From a virus, in the IMG/VR virus record IMGVR_UViG_3300044630_002215, positions 1 through 43,578 of that record: a DNA stretch of 43,578 nucleotides, one strand, 5' to 3'. Positions 10,401-19,500 of this stretch are shown here, piece after piece. How positions within the stretch are numbered: the stretch's first letter is position 1; every line of letters begins with the position of its first letter. The translations under genes and the position numbers were made by a program. The notes under the pieces are model-generated. The model did no database searches. It was not told where the DNA came from and was given only the letters and a program-made list of their open reading frames with translations.

Positions 10401-13400
10401 ATTTCTTAGGTTAATTAAAGTATCTTTTACTTCTTTCTTTTTAGTAGCATCTTTTTCGGCCTCTTGTTGTCTTTTTACTTCTGCTTTTTGTTCAGGGGTA
10501 AGTTTTACGGCTGGTATTAATTCTTCATTTTTAACCTGAGTTATTATTTCTTCAAATTCAGGGTCTGAGAATTCACCTACTTGCTCTGCTCTTAATTGAA
10601 TAGCATAGTCAAGCCCTTTTTCAGGGTTCTTAAATTCAATAGTAATTAATCTATCTGGCAATAAGCCTATTTCTTTATTTACTTTTTGTAATTGAAGTGT
10701 TATGGATTTAACATTACCATTCTCATCTAATTCAATTGGTCTTGGTACTACATCTGTAGAAGGTAATACAACATCTCTATCGGTAATTTGTTTTTCACCT
10801 ATTGAAGCTACTTTATTACCATCTTCATTGTATAGATTATAATTACCATCTTCTAATTTTAAATAACCACTTACGGTTTTACCATTTCTGTCTTTAAGGG
10901 TTGCTCTGCTGCCTTCAAATTGGCCAATGGCTTTGCTGACTGTTTTCTTTCCAACATCAACTCCAACACGCGTAATTGCGCCTTTTTGGGTAACTGTGCC
11001 AACTGTAGTCTTTGACTGATTTTCATATGTTAATATTTTATCTATTACAGGATTAATTAAATTCTTTAATGACTTGTTGTTTGTCTTAGATTGTAAATTT
11101 TCTAAAACTTGAGCTGCACTAAACAAATCTTCTTCATTAATAACTTCGCCATTATTTATCTTTTCAATGACTGGCTCTACTTTTTCTCTATCTTCAATTA
11201 CATATGGTAATACTTGTGAGAAATCTGGTTTTTCTAATTCTTCAGCTGGAGAACCTCCTTTATATGCCCCATCAGGCGCATCTTCGGGAATTCCAACTTC
11301 TTTCTTAATTTGACCAATTTCTGTATTTAACTCTTCATCATTAACCACACTAACTTTATCTGCAGCCTTTATAATATCGTTTATTTTACCATCTTGCTTC
11401 AATTGCTCATATTCTTGCATTGTCATAATTCTAGTTGAATTTTGACCGCCCGGTAGCGTTAAAACAATATATGGAGTAGTATTGTTTGAAATACCCTTTA
11501 AATCGGCCTGTGCTTGCCTTAATTTGCCCTCTAATACAGATTTGGCTGCTTGGTCTTGTTCTGCCTCTACATCTGCTTTTAAGGCCTCTACGTTTGCATT
11601 TAGAACTGTTATAACTTGAGCTTTTTCTGGGCTTACGCCTAAATCCTGCACTTTTTGCATACTTTGAGCAACATTCTGCAATTCTATTTTTTGTTCTTCA
11701 AATTGCTTTTCATTGATTACCCCAGTATTATAATAGTTTTGTAATACAATATTGGCAAAATCTAATCCCTGATTTTTAACTAAGTCGGCATAAAATTGAG
11801 TAGTTGGTTGAGTTGAGGCTGCATCTATTTTGCTAAGGGCTTTTCCAACAGCCGACATTACTCCAGATTGTCCAATTGTAGATAAAAATGTATCAGCTGC
11901 AATCTCTGGGTTTTCTTTAATAAATGAACCAATTCCTTTTGTATATCCGTTTTCTTTTGCTTGGTTATATTCTTGAATATATTCTGTTGGAATTTCCTCA
12001 GCTTGCTCTAAAGCGCCTCCTACAAAAAATGAGCCTATTTTACCTCCACCTTGTAATAATTTCATTGTACCTAAACCACCTAAAAAATAAAATGGTAATG
12101 TTATTTGGTTTGCTTTCTCTACTCTGCTTGCACTTTCGTATGCTTTATTAACATTGCCAGTTTCAGCAAGTTTTTGCATATAAGCATCTCCTGCATTTTG
12201 CATAGATTCCCCTTTGTAACCAGCATACCCAGCTGCTAAAGCACTTACCATAGGTATGGCGCCAAGACCTTGAGTAGCTAATCCAACTCCTAATGTTGGT
12301 AATAAAGTAGGGGCTGAAGCGCCCATAGATTGCATAGTACCACCTAGCGCCCTTTTATACCATTCTTTCCCATTCCAATCATATTGACCAATAGCAGTTT
12401 CATCTGCTGTTTGTCCTCTATTTAAAAGAAAATCAATAAATTTATTATCAGTACCATTCATTTGCAAATAACCTCCTATATCTGACAATCCTTTATTAAA
12501 TCCTGATATAAGTGATTTAGTTGCAAATGCTGGTAATCCTAATGCCATATCTGCTACTTTTCTTTGAGTATTTTTAGAATCAGCTAACCTTTGAGCTGCT
12601 CTATTATACACTTCATTTATTTTTTTAGCATCTTCTTTAGGTAAATTCTTAAATATTTCTGCACTTGTAACAGAACCTGAAATCTTTTTTAATTCATTTT
12701 CTATTCTGCCAAATCTATTATTAACCCTTACATTAACATTTCTAACCATCTTTTGATAATCTTGATTAAGCTGTGCTAATCCACTATCATATTCTGATTT
12801 CTTTTGGTCATATAAACCTTGAGCTGTTTGTTGGTCAAGTTGACCATTATTTATTTTTGCATTTAAATCAGCAACAAAACCACTAAAATCATTTCCTAAT
12901 TCATTTGCTGTTTGCTTAGCGTTATCTAATATTCCACTAGCCTCTTTTTCAGCCTCTTGTTTAATTACTGGTAAAATTGATTGTTGATTTGCGGACATTT
13001 TAGCAAACAAATTTTTTCCTTGTTTGCTCATTATAGAATTAATATTAATGCCAGCTTTTTTAGCTTCTTCATTAATAAATTTATCCATTGCAGGCTTATC
13101 ATAATCAGATTGCGCTCTTTTTTTAAGTTCTGCCAAAGCTGTTTCTCTTAAAAAAGAACCACCTCCTTTCGCTTTTATTTTTTCATCTAATATGCCTCTT
13201 GCTTTTTCAGTATTAAATACACCATTCTCAAATAAATTTTTATATCCATTATTTAATAATAGGTCATCTACACTAGAATAAATTTCTTTAGATTTTGACT
13301 TTAAAAGTCTATCATTTTCTGCTTTAGCTTTTGTATAATTCTGATTAACTATTTTATCTCTTTCGGGGTCATAAAAACCCGGAGCGCCCATTCCAGCAGA

Positions 13401-13784
13401 AGTGGTCTTTGAAGCTTTAGTATCTTCAAGAGCATCATATGCTTTCTTGACTTTATTTATAGATTCTTCAACTTCCGATAACTCTGTACTGATTTGTTTT
13501 GGCGCTACTGCAAAACCCCTTGTAACCATTTCTTGACCTTGCTCAAGAACGTCTTTGGATGGTAATCTTGATGGTATAGGGACAGATACGACTCCACCAT
13601 CTTTTTTTTTTAAATTATCTTGAAAATCATTAAAGTCTATAAATAAACCTTGAGTATTTTTATTTTTAGATATAAAGTCAAAAACTTCTTTAGGATTTGA
13701 AGCAATTTGATTTCTAAAATCATTTTCATCTACAAAAAGATTTGACTTAGAAACTACATTATATACATCTTTTATATCGGGCAT
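7437..13784 (-). CDS. Giant polyvalent internal virion protein with metallopeptidase domain, 2115 aa
   Basis: N-terminal helical region (about 1-450), then a Gly/Ala-rich hydrophobic segment near residues 480-525 that could insert in membrane (TLLPTLGVGLATQGLGAIP). A long middle part includes Gln/Lys-rich coiled-coil-like stretches. Around 1415-1440, HIRTWFNKKNGVYNVAELQS matches the polyvalent-protein motif usually written EIQSDW, and RLLREAFKSAAEEGAKVVRF downstream fits the same domain. The C-terminus is zincin-like: LAHEFTGHLGRR with His1962, Glu1963 and His1967, and a likely third ligand in SEEMFARGFERYL (Glu2006/2007). The spacing is HExxxH, not the classic HExxH. Phage polyvalent proteins are injected with DNA and act on host targets. 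Substrates here are unknown. Confidence 0.75.
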   Translation of the reverse strand: MPDIKDVYNVVSKSNLFVDENDFRNQIASNPKEVFDFISKNKNTQGLFIDFNDFQDNLKKKDGGVVSVPIPSRLPSKDVLEQGQEMVTRGFAVAPKQISTELSEVEESINKVKKAYDALEDTKASKTTSAGMGAPGFYDPERDKIVNQNYTKAKAENDRLLKSKSKEIYSSVDDLLLNNGYKNLFENGVFNTEKARGILDEKIKAKGGGSFLRETALAELKKRAQSDYDKPAMDKFINEEAKKAGININSIMSKQGKNLFAKMSANQQSILPVIKQEAEKEASGILDNAKQTANELGNDFSGFVADLNAKINNGQLDQQTAQGLYDQKKSEYDSGLAQLNQDYQKMVRNVNVRVNNRFGRIENELKKISGSVTSAEIFKNLPKEDAKKINEVYNRAAQRLADSKNTQRKVADMALGLPAFATKSLISGFNKGLSDIGGYLQMNGTDNKFIDFLLNRGQTADETAIGQYDWNGKEWYKRALGGTMQSMGASAPTLLPTLGVGLATQGLGAIPMVSALAAGYAGYKGESMQNAGDAYMQKLAETGNVNKAYESASRVEKANQITLPFYFLGGLGTMKLLQGGGKIGSFFVGGALEQAEEIPTEYIQEYNQAKENGYTKGIGSFIKENPEIAADTFLSTIGQSGVMSAVGKALSKIDAASTQPTTQFYADLVKNQGLDFANIVLQNYYNTGVINEKQFEEQKIELQNVAQSMQKVQDLGVSPEKAQVITVLNANVEALKADVEAEQDQAAKSVLEGKLRQAQADLKGISNNTTPYIVLTLPGGQNSTRIMTMQEYEQLKQDGKINDIIKAADKVSVVNDEELNTEIGQIKKEVGIPEDAPDGAYKGGSPAEELEKPDFSQVLPYVIEDREKVEPVIEKINNGEVINEEDLFSAAQVLENLQSKTNNKSLKNLINPVIDKILTYENQSKTTVGTVTQKGAITRVGVDVGKKTVSKAIGQFEGSRATLKDRNGKTVSGYLKLEDGNYNLYNEDGNKVASIGEKQITDRDVVLPSTDVVPRPIELDENGNVKSITLQLQKVNKEIGLLPDRLITIEFKNPEKGLDYAIQLRAEQVGEFSDPEFEEIITQVKNEELIPAVKLTPEQKAEVKRQQEAEKDATKKKEVKDTLINLRNAGVLVTADKSILGKVKRAVGIKPIPMSDAEIDAQMSLLDAMAKVWKQTTGLDNFYDTFISDIQKGDVAAFKNKGGVLFQDIENPIAPVSRVTLAVFEDVPQFEKMIGQMVNPQSIADLIKSKGKQIEKDIITDVLNFEKYKGLKRISFDDFRNDVETQIMKLEKIRTNSYDDYGVSNLGNAEDYGNYKTIIFNAPINHGQIGHFGGDFIRSRVENRTWELKQIPNTDTWAAVAADMPSGLSESEIQNYVGTAGKKENVEKWIDERNPSENPYKTTEINVGLFGHIRTWFNKKNGVYNVAELQSDVFQKYKALDLLADEIPQAEIQEYINKNFWGPFLKEFTDKLVKDLDFKVINQSEIKYLINRNKNKIYQYEKALETIKTTREFNQINKELDELIRLNNEYQKGLSIYSFPNSWDDGVSVFDKNGKHLSSQLFSSFPTPGMKFGENETYRAIKDAHRNMYEGNRDDYYEEMSQLYLKSEVNLFQKEWQKYKQQRIEEQKGTLTSMQRQFIASQKFHELRLLREAFKSAAEEGAKVVRFPSPYTLAVIEGYVNKAGISGAPYDIIQGDSERLEAGDLIEYGGDEYIVVEQDRAEITVAPRKQTFRYNIDDYIDSETANRFDEIEYEADKYFDDLNNIALSELLDYEPDEYMGDLAKRLLEIEFDKIEIGNEIEGEIRTVSWKSIEDKLRDEISSNYSNMGGEDLFGWGTVYYDGDGDAYVTDGNTERFNQPDGYDSESNEEDFEDGLSSAQATVVNKYKELNELFKKLRPDAISVRDDNDMEWLETKVNESDIKNPIIAFQNEGGNIKGAIDFVNDNKASVYVFNGADISTLAHEFTGHLGRRFLEKLAETDEGFKKDYDAVKKWASVFDNNWNTRSEEMFARGFERYLREGKAPTKSLKAVFENLKNWLTQIYKSIVGSSIDIELTPEIREVFGNLLGGRVAGTVAEEYENIPRDNKLSTKNAVKTLINDNFEEIKKQLENKKICQ

Positions 13785-13790
13785 TGTGTA

Positions 13791-15221
13791 TTATTTATAT
13801 GTTCCACCACTAGCTATAAAATTACTTCTATCTGATAATGACATTTTTTGAAATTCGGTTTTTGTAATAACTTTACTAGTTTTATTATCTGACGAAGGAT
13901 TTGCGACTGCTGCTTTTTCTAGCCCAGCATTTTTTCCTAAAAACTGCTGATAAAATGATGATAATTGCGTAATAACATTACCAGTTAAATCTATTGTAGA
14001 TTTTACTGGTACTGCTATTGCCTTACCATCCTTCATAACTTTTTCATTATAATTTACAATTATATTTTTAGGATTCCTTGGGTCAATTTCCATATCTTTA
14101 AAACCTATAAAACTACCTGTTATATCTCTATCACCTTGTACAGCAAATTTAGAAAAATGTTGATTTATTAAATCAATATTACCGGAATTTAATATATTAG
14201 CTCCTTTAGTTATAAAATCAAATGCATCTGGTGCATTATTTTTTGTAATACCAGAATAGTATGCTTGTCTTTTTCTTTTATATTCTGGAATTTCTTCTGC
14301 TTTTGACTTCTTTATTTCTGAAGGAACAAAACTTAATGTATTAGCAACAGATATTTCACCCAATGCGTTTTTTTCTTGTTGCTTTAATTCACTTAGTTTT
14401 AAAGGGTCTGTTGTAGTATTTATTTTCTTTCTTATTTCAGCAATATCTGGCAAATCGTTATTTGTTTCTGCTTTATATATTTTTCCTAATCTTTTTAATT
14501 CAGTTGCATCATTTGAAATGTCTTCAATTTTTACATCATAACCTCTTTTACCCATTTGCCCATATGCTATGCTTCTAACATCTTCAAGATTTGGTTTTAC
14601 TGTTTTTTGTTCGTATTGGTATTGTTTTGGCAATTGTTCTAATGGAACTATTTTAATGTCAGCATCTGAAAGTCTAACTGCATTTTTTAATTTCCCTTGA
14701 TACTCAAGTGCATCAAATGGCTTATAGGTTCTAAAGTTTGTTATATTGAATGGTTGGTAACCACTATTTACAGGAAGTTGAGATGCTTCAAAAGCTTTAT
14801 ATGTTTCAGGTTCTAATATCTCTCCGCTATTATTTGCGCGGGCAATTAAAGAACCTGTAGCTTTCGTTGTAGCTACTTTATCTTTAGAAGCTGCTATAAG
14901 TTTTTCGGCATTATCGTACAATGACATTAAATTGCTATAAGCTTTACCATTATCTAATGCAGTATTTGTAATTTCTTTTTTATTTTCAAAAAAATATTTT
15001 TTGGCTTGATTTTTTAAAGACATCAATCCATCTATATCATTTTGTGCCATACCAGCCCCAGTGATTTTAGTATCATAATCAAGAAGATATTTAGTCATAG
15101 CTTCTTGCTTAGCTTGTTCTTTTTGAGCAAGTTGAATAGCTAAATTTGCTGGTTTAGATGTTATATCTAAATTTAATCCTTTTTGATATGGGTTTATTCC
15201 TAGTAATCCTGTTGCTGCCAC
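13791..15221 (-). CDS. Putative internal virion protein, 476 aa
   Basis: Soluble, charged protein with no recognised family. The N-terminus (MAATGLLGINPYQKGL, then NLAIQLAQKEQAKQEAMTKY) is followed by helical segments. The middle and C-terminal parts are mixed alpha/beta (GSFIGFKDMEIDPRNPKNII). It lies between the 261-residue Gly/Ala-rich protein and the giant polyvalent protein, with 6- and 17-base gaps. This three-gene order (small, medium, giant) is reminiscent of the gp14-gp15-gp16 internal-core cassette of T7-like podoviruses. The analogy is positional; no sequence similarity to those proteins is claimed. Confidence 0.55.
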   Translation of the reverse strand: MAATGLLGINPYQKGLNLDITSKPANLAIQLAQKEQAKQEAMTKYLLDYDTKITGAGMAQNDIDGLMSLKNQAKKYFFENKKEITNTALDNGKAYSNLMSLYDNAEKLIAASKDKVATTKATGSLIARANNSGEILEPETYKAFEASQLPVNSGYQPFNITNFRTYKPFDALEYQGKLKNAVRLSDADIKIVPLEQLPKQYQYEQKTVKPNLEDVRSIAYGQMGKRGYDVKIEDISNDATELKRLGKIYKAETNNDLPDIAEIRKKINTTTDPLKLSELKQQEKNALGEISVANTLSFVPSEIKKSKAEEIPEYKRKRQAYYSGITKNNAPDAFDFITKGANILNSGNIDLINQHFSKFAVQGDRDITGSFIGFKDMEIDPRNPKNIIVNYNEKVMKDGKAIAVPVKSTIDLTGNVITQLSSFYQQFLGKNAGLEKAAVANPSSDNKTSKVITKTEFQKMSLSDRSNFIASGGTYK

Positions 15222-15238
15222 TTTTTATTATTTAATAA

Positions 15239-16024
15239 TTAATATTCTGGATAGAAAGATTCACCTTGAATTTGTGGATAATTATCTGCTTGACGTAATC
15301 CACCAAGATTATTTTGATAAGTTTTGCCAAAAGCAGATTTAAATCCACCAAGATTTGCTCCTAATGAACTTAATGTTGAATATTTACCATAAGGAGAACC
15401 CGGTATATTTGAAGTTAATGCTGATGGTGTAGAAACAGGTGTTTTAGCTGCTGCACCTGCGCCTCCGTAAATAGAACCTAACATATAATTACTTGCCGCA
15501 CCGCCTATCATACTTAATCCTGCATTAAATCTCTCATTTGCTGCTTGAGATTTCATTTGTTTTATACCTAACATTGTATTAAATGGAGTAGCTTGATTTA
15601 CATCATAAAGATATCTATCTTGAGCTGTTTTCATTTGAGTTGCACTACCTAATTGACCAAATCTTGCGTTTCTTTGTGCTTCTGCTTGCACTCCTAAATT
15701 TTGCATAGCAGCATTTTGACCAAGGGCTAATCTACCAATTCCACCAATTGCAGAGCGTCTATCTTGCAATGCTCCAATACCTTGAGCTGTTGCTCTTTGA
15801 GCATTCATTGCGCCTACTTGATATTGCTGAGATTGATAAGGATTTTCATTATATCTATTTAAAGCTTGTTGATAATAATTATCAAGAGATGCACTAGATT
15901 TTGCTAGTGGTCTTTGTTTAGCAAAGCTTTCAAAATCTCTTTCAGCTTTTCTTGCACCGCTTGTAGCAGATTGAATTATACCTATTCCTGCTTGCGCTAA
16001 TGCTGGTACTAATAATGGTAACAT
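15239..16024 (-). CDS. Small Gly/Ala-rich internal virion protein, 261 aa
   Basis: Low-complexity protein rich in Gly, Ala, Gln and Ser. The N-terminus is hydrophobic (MLPLLVPALAQAGIGIIQSA). A Gln/Ala/Arg helical middle (AMNAQRATAQGIGALQDRRS) and a glycine-rich segment (IGGAASNYMLGSIYGGAGAA, about 170-190) follow. This composition fits small membrane-active internal proteins of podoviruses. A TATATTTG box at 16086-16093, inside the end of the upstream gene, could start a transcript for this gene and the internal-protein genes after it. Confidence 0.5.
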   Translation of the reverse strand: MLPLLVPALAQAGIGIIQSATSGARKAERDFESFAKQRPLAKSSASLDNYYQQALNRYNENPYQSQQYQVGAMNAQRATAQGIGALQDRRSAIGGIGRLALGQNAAMQNLGVQAEAQRNARFGQLGSATQMKTAQDRYLYDVNQATPFNTMLGIKQMKSQAANERFNAGLSMIGGAASNYMLGSIYGGAGAAAKTPVSTPSALTSNIPGSPYGKYSTLSSLGANLGGFKSAFGKTYQNNLGGLRQADNYPQIQGESFYPEY

Positions 16025-16037
16025 ATATAATTATTTT

Positions 16038-16589
16038 TTATCTATTATTCAATGGTGAATTGATATATTTGGTAGTTGCGCTGTTCAAATATACGAAAGA
16101 ATTGGCACTTGTTTTCTCAAATTTTATGACCATGTAACCACCCTTCAAGCTATCGCCCTCTACAAGGCCTCCGGGACTGTTAGAATCCCTTAAAAATGAT
16201 GCTTGATACTCAGCTTCCAAAGTTGCAAAATCAGACTCTAAAAGCAAGCTTGTTTGGCTTGTACTAACCCCACTTGTATTCATTTGGGTAGTTATTACTG
16301 GACATGCCCATATGGTATTACCCGTTTCCATAACAGAAATCCAAGTCTTTTTATCTATTGAGGCTGTATTGAAAACAGTGGTTATTGAGGCGCCATATTG
16401 TGTGCCATAAAAGTTACAATAGTTTGTACTATTCGTATGCCTCCAAATACCCCCATCTTTGAACGAGAATAGGGTAGTATTTAGCTCCCCCATCATCTCT
16501 GGATGATATGAATAAAAAGACTCAAATGAGTTACCTACCTCGTCAAAGGCTATGGTATATGGGTCTTGATGAAAAGTTAATATTGCCAT
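16038..16589 (-). CDS. Putative tail/nozzle-associated protein, 183 aa
   Basis: No named family. The segment FYSYHPEMMGELNTTLFSFK, with DGGIWRH, YCNFYGTQYG and ITTVFN downstream (residues about 25-75), is a pattern I associate with virion proteins of crAss-like and related Bacteroidota phages, where it accompanies tail hub or nozzle components. The C-terminal half ends in GGYMVIKFEKT. It lies 9 bases after the 1938-residue nozzle gene, so the two products probably work together. Confidence 0.5.
   Translation of the reverse strand: MAILTFHQDPYTIAFDEVGNSFESFYSYHPEMMGELNTTLFSFKDGGIWRHTNSTNYCNFYGTQYGASITTVFNTASIDKKTWISVMETGNTIWACPVITTQMNTSGVSTSQTSLLLESDFATLEAEYQASFLRDSNSPGGLVEGDSLKGGYMVIKFEKTSANSFVYLNSATTKYINSPLNNR
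16086..16093 (-). promoter_or_regulatory. Candidate internal promoter, -7 box TATATTTG
   Basis: Leftward TATATTTG inside the 3' end of the 183-residue gene, 62 bases before the next ATG (16024). The extended sequence TCGTATATTTG is identical to the box at 24811-24818, which raises it above a chance match. It would drive the internal-protein genes. Weak because it lies in coding sequence. Confidence 0.3.
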
Positions 16590-16598
16590 TTTTATTGT

Positions 16599-19500
16599 TT
16601 ATAATTGAGTACAGTTTGTATTATCAGAGCAATCTGTTGCAAATCCTCCGAAAGAAATGGTAGGAGAAGAAGCTGTTGCACCTACGAAACTATCTATATA
16701 ATAACATTGTGTAGGTATAGTGCCTGTTATATGATAATATGACCCAACAGATAATGAACTAGAAGTAATAATATTGCTTGTTCCTCCACTGCAACTTGTA
16801 GCAGTATATTCAAAATTAGGAGGTGGTGGCGGTTCGGTTGTGGTTGTTGTAGGAGCGGCAGTAGTAGTTGTTGTAGTTGGCGCAGCTGTTGTAGTAGTTG
16901 TTGTAGTTGTACAAGAATTGCCTGCATTTCTCACTAAAGACCTAGTACCTGAATATACATATACATATCGTGTTCCGCTTACTTGTCCTGTGAAAGACCT
17001 AGTTCCACCTGTTACTAATGTTGTGGCTCCTGCGGCTGCTGATACAGCATCGCCATAAGTTGTAGTGTTAGCATAATAATTTGTACCATCACCACCAGCA
17101 AAGTTGTTAATTGTAATTGTTTGAGTTGTACCAGTACAAGTTGCAGTTATATCATAAGTTACAGGAGGTAATGTAGTAGTTGTAGTCGTCGGGGCAACAG
17201 TTGTTGTTGTAGTTGTTGGAGCGGCTGTTGTAGTAGTTGTAGTAGTTGTAGTTGTAGTACAATTTGGTGTTATTGTTTTAGCTAAAACATTACTATTATT
17301 TACTGCATCTCTTAATGCAACCCAGTATTGTTGATTAGTACCAATAGGGTAAGTTTTGGAAGTAGTAATTGATACAAATACCCCACCATAAGCAGCTGAT
17401 TCACTTGTATATAATTGAGTTGAAATTTGATAAGTTCCAGCTCCACCAGTAAACGCATTGGCTGTTATTTGACTACCTATTCCAGAACAAGTATAAGACA
17501 GAGTAAAATTAACTGGCGGTAAAGTAGTCGTAGTTGTCGTTGTAGTAGTTGTCGTTGTAGGAGCGGCAGTTGTCGTTGTTGTAGGAGCGGCAGTAGTTGT
17601 AGTCGTTGTTGTAGCACAAGAATTTCCGCCATTTTTTACCAATGACCTAGTCGCGGAATATGCATATACATAGCGAGTTCCTACAGCTTGAGATGTGAAT
17701 GTTCTAGTTCCACTAGTTACTAGTGTTGTTGCACCCGCTGCCGCTGACACTGCATCTGCATATGTTACTGTGTTAGCGTAATAATCAGTACCATCCCCGC
17801 CTGCAAAATTATTAATTGTAATATCTTGGGCAGTTGTACTTGTACAAGTTGCACTAAAATCATAAGTTAAAGGGGGTAAGGTCGTTGTTGTAGTTGTTGT
17901 GGTCGGACAAGTAGTAATTTCAAATGAATGAGCTATTTTATCGCTAATATTATTTTTATCTCTTAATGCTACCCAATATGTTCCAACAGCCAATCCAGTA
18001 AAAGTTCTTGTTGCTACAACGTCTGTATAAGTCCCTGCTAAGGCTAAAGCTTCGCTAGCATAGGTTGTACTTGATGCTTGATAAAGCCCAGAACCTCCAC
18101 TAAAACTAATCATAGCACCTACCCCATCACTAGAGCTACCATTCTCACATCCGCCAGAAGTATCAAAACTTACAGGAGCTACTGTTGTAGTAGTTGTTGT
18201 AGTAGGAGCTGCAGTAGTTGTAGTTGTTGCACAAGAATTTCCACCATTTTTAACTAATGACCTAGTTGCTGAATATGCATATACATAACGAGTCCCTACG
18301 GCTTGACCTATAAATGTTCTAGTCCCGCCAATTACCAATGTTGTTGCCCCAGCTGCTGCAGCTACCGCATCATCATATGTTACTGTGTTTGCATAATAAT
18401 CAGTACTATCTCCGCCAGCAAAGTTGTCTATTGTTATATCTTGAGCAGTTGTGCTTGTACAAGTAGCTGTAAAATCATAAGTCAAAGGTGGTAAAGTAGT
18501 AGTTGTAGTTGTAATTGTGCAAGTAGTAATTTCAAATGAATGAGCTATTTTGTCACTAATATTATTTTTATCTCTAAGGGCTACCCAATATGTTCCAACA
18601 GCTAAACCACTAAATGTTCTTGTTGCTACAGCGTCTGAATAAGTTCCCGCTAAAGCTAATACTTCGCTTGCATATGTTGTAGTTGATGCTTGGTAAAGAC
18701 CAGAACCACCACTAAAACTTACCATTGCGCCTACGCCATCACTAGAGCTACCATTTTCACAACCTCCAGAAGTATCAAAACTTACAAGTGCTTGAGTTGT
18801 TGTAGTAGTCGTTGGAGCCGCAGTTGTAGTTGAAGTTGTCGTAGTTGTAGTTGTAGTAGTAGTTGTTGTAGTAGTTGTTGTAGTTGGAGCCGCAGTTGTA
18901 GTTGAAGTTGTTGTAGTAGTAATAAATCTATTAATTTCCTCCATAGCAATTATATACTTATTAGTATAAGCATCAAATACACCATAAATACAAGGGTTAC
19001 CTAAATATGTTAATTCATTTGAAATACCATTATTTAACTCTTGTCTATATGCACTTAATGTAGCCACAAAAAAAGCATTCATTTTGTTAGTAATACTTAT
19101 TGCAGTAATACCATCTTGACTTAACCTACAAACAACACCTCTGTAATTATCTACAAAATAATCAGCAAAGTTATTCCAAGCTAAACTTGTTGCCGCATCT
19201 CCAATACCATAATCACCTGCATAATACTGAATTTTATTAATTAAAACATCTGTATTAGCTTGCAATGGGTTATTAGCACTATCTTTTAATATTTGAGTTA
19301 AAATAGGCACATTACCTACTTTAAACTTTTGATAAACCTTTAAATATCTATCTCTAACATGCAATCTTATTACATCTCCAAAGCTTCTATCGTATTCATC
19401 AAAGTTTTCGTAAAAGAATCTATTAGTACCGTTAATATTGGTATTAAATTGATATGCTTGTCCAAATCTAATTAAAGTAGGGAAATATCTTTTAGCTGCA

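Noticed and set aside
16774-17058. Rightward Val-rich frame opposite the nozzle gene
   Set aside because: Antisense reading of the ACA/ACT Thr linkers; no promoter or leader.
16826-18925. CRISPR-like spaced repeats
   Set aside because: The repeats are in-frame protein modules and Thr linkers, not constant repeats with unique spacers of equal length.
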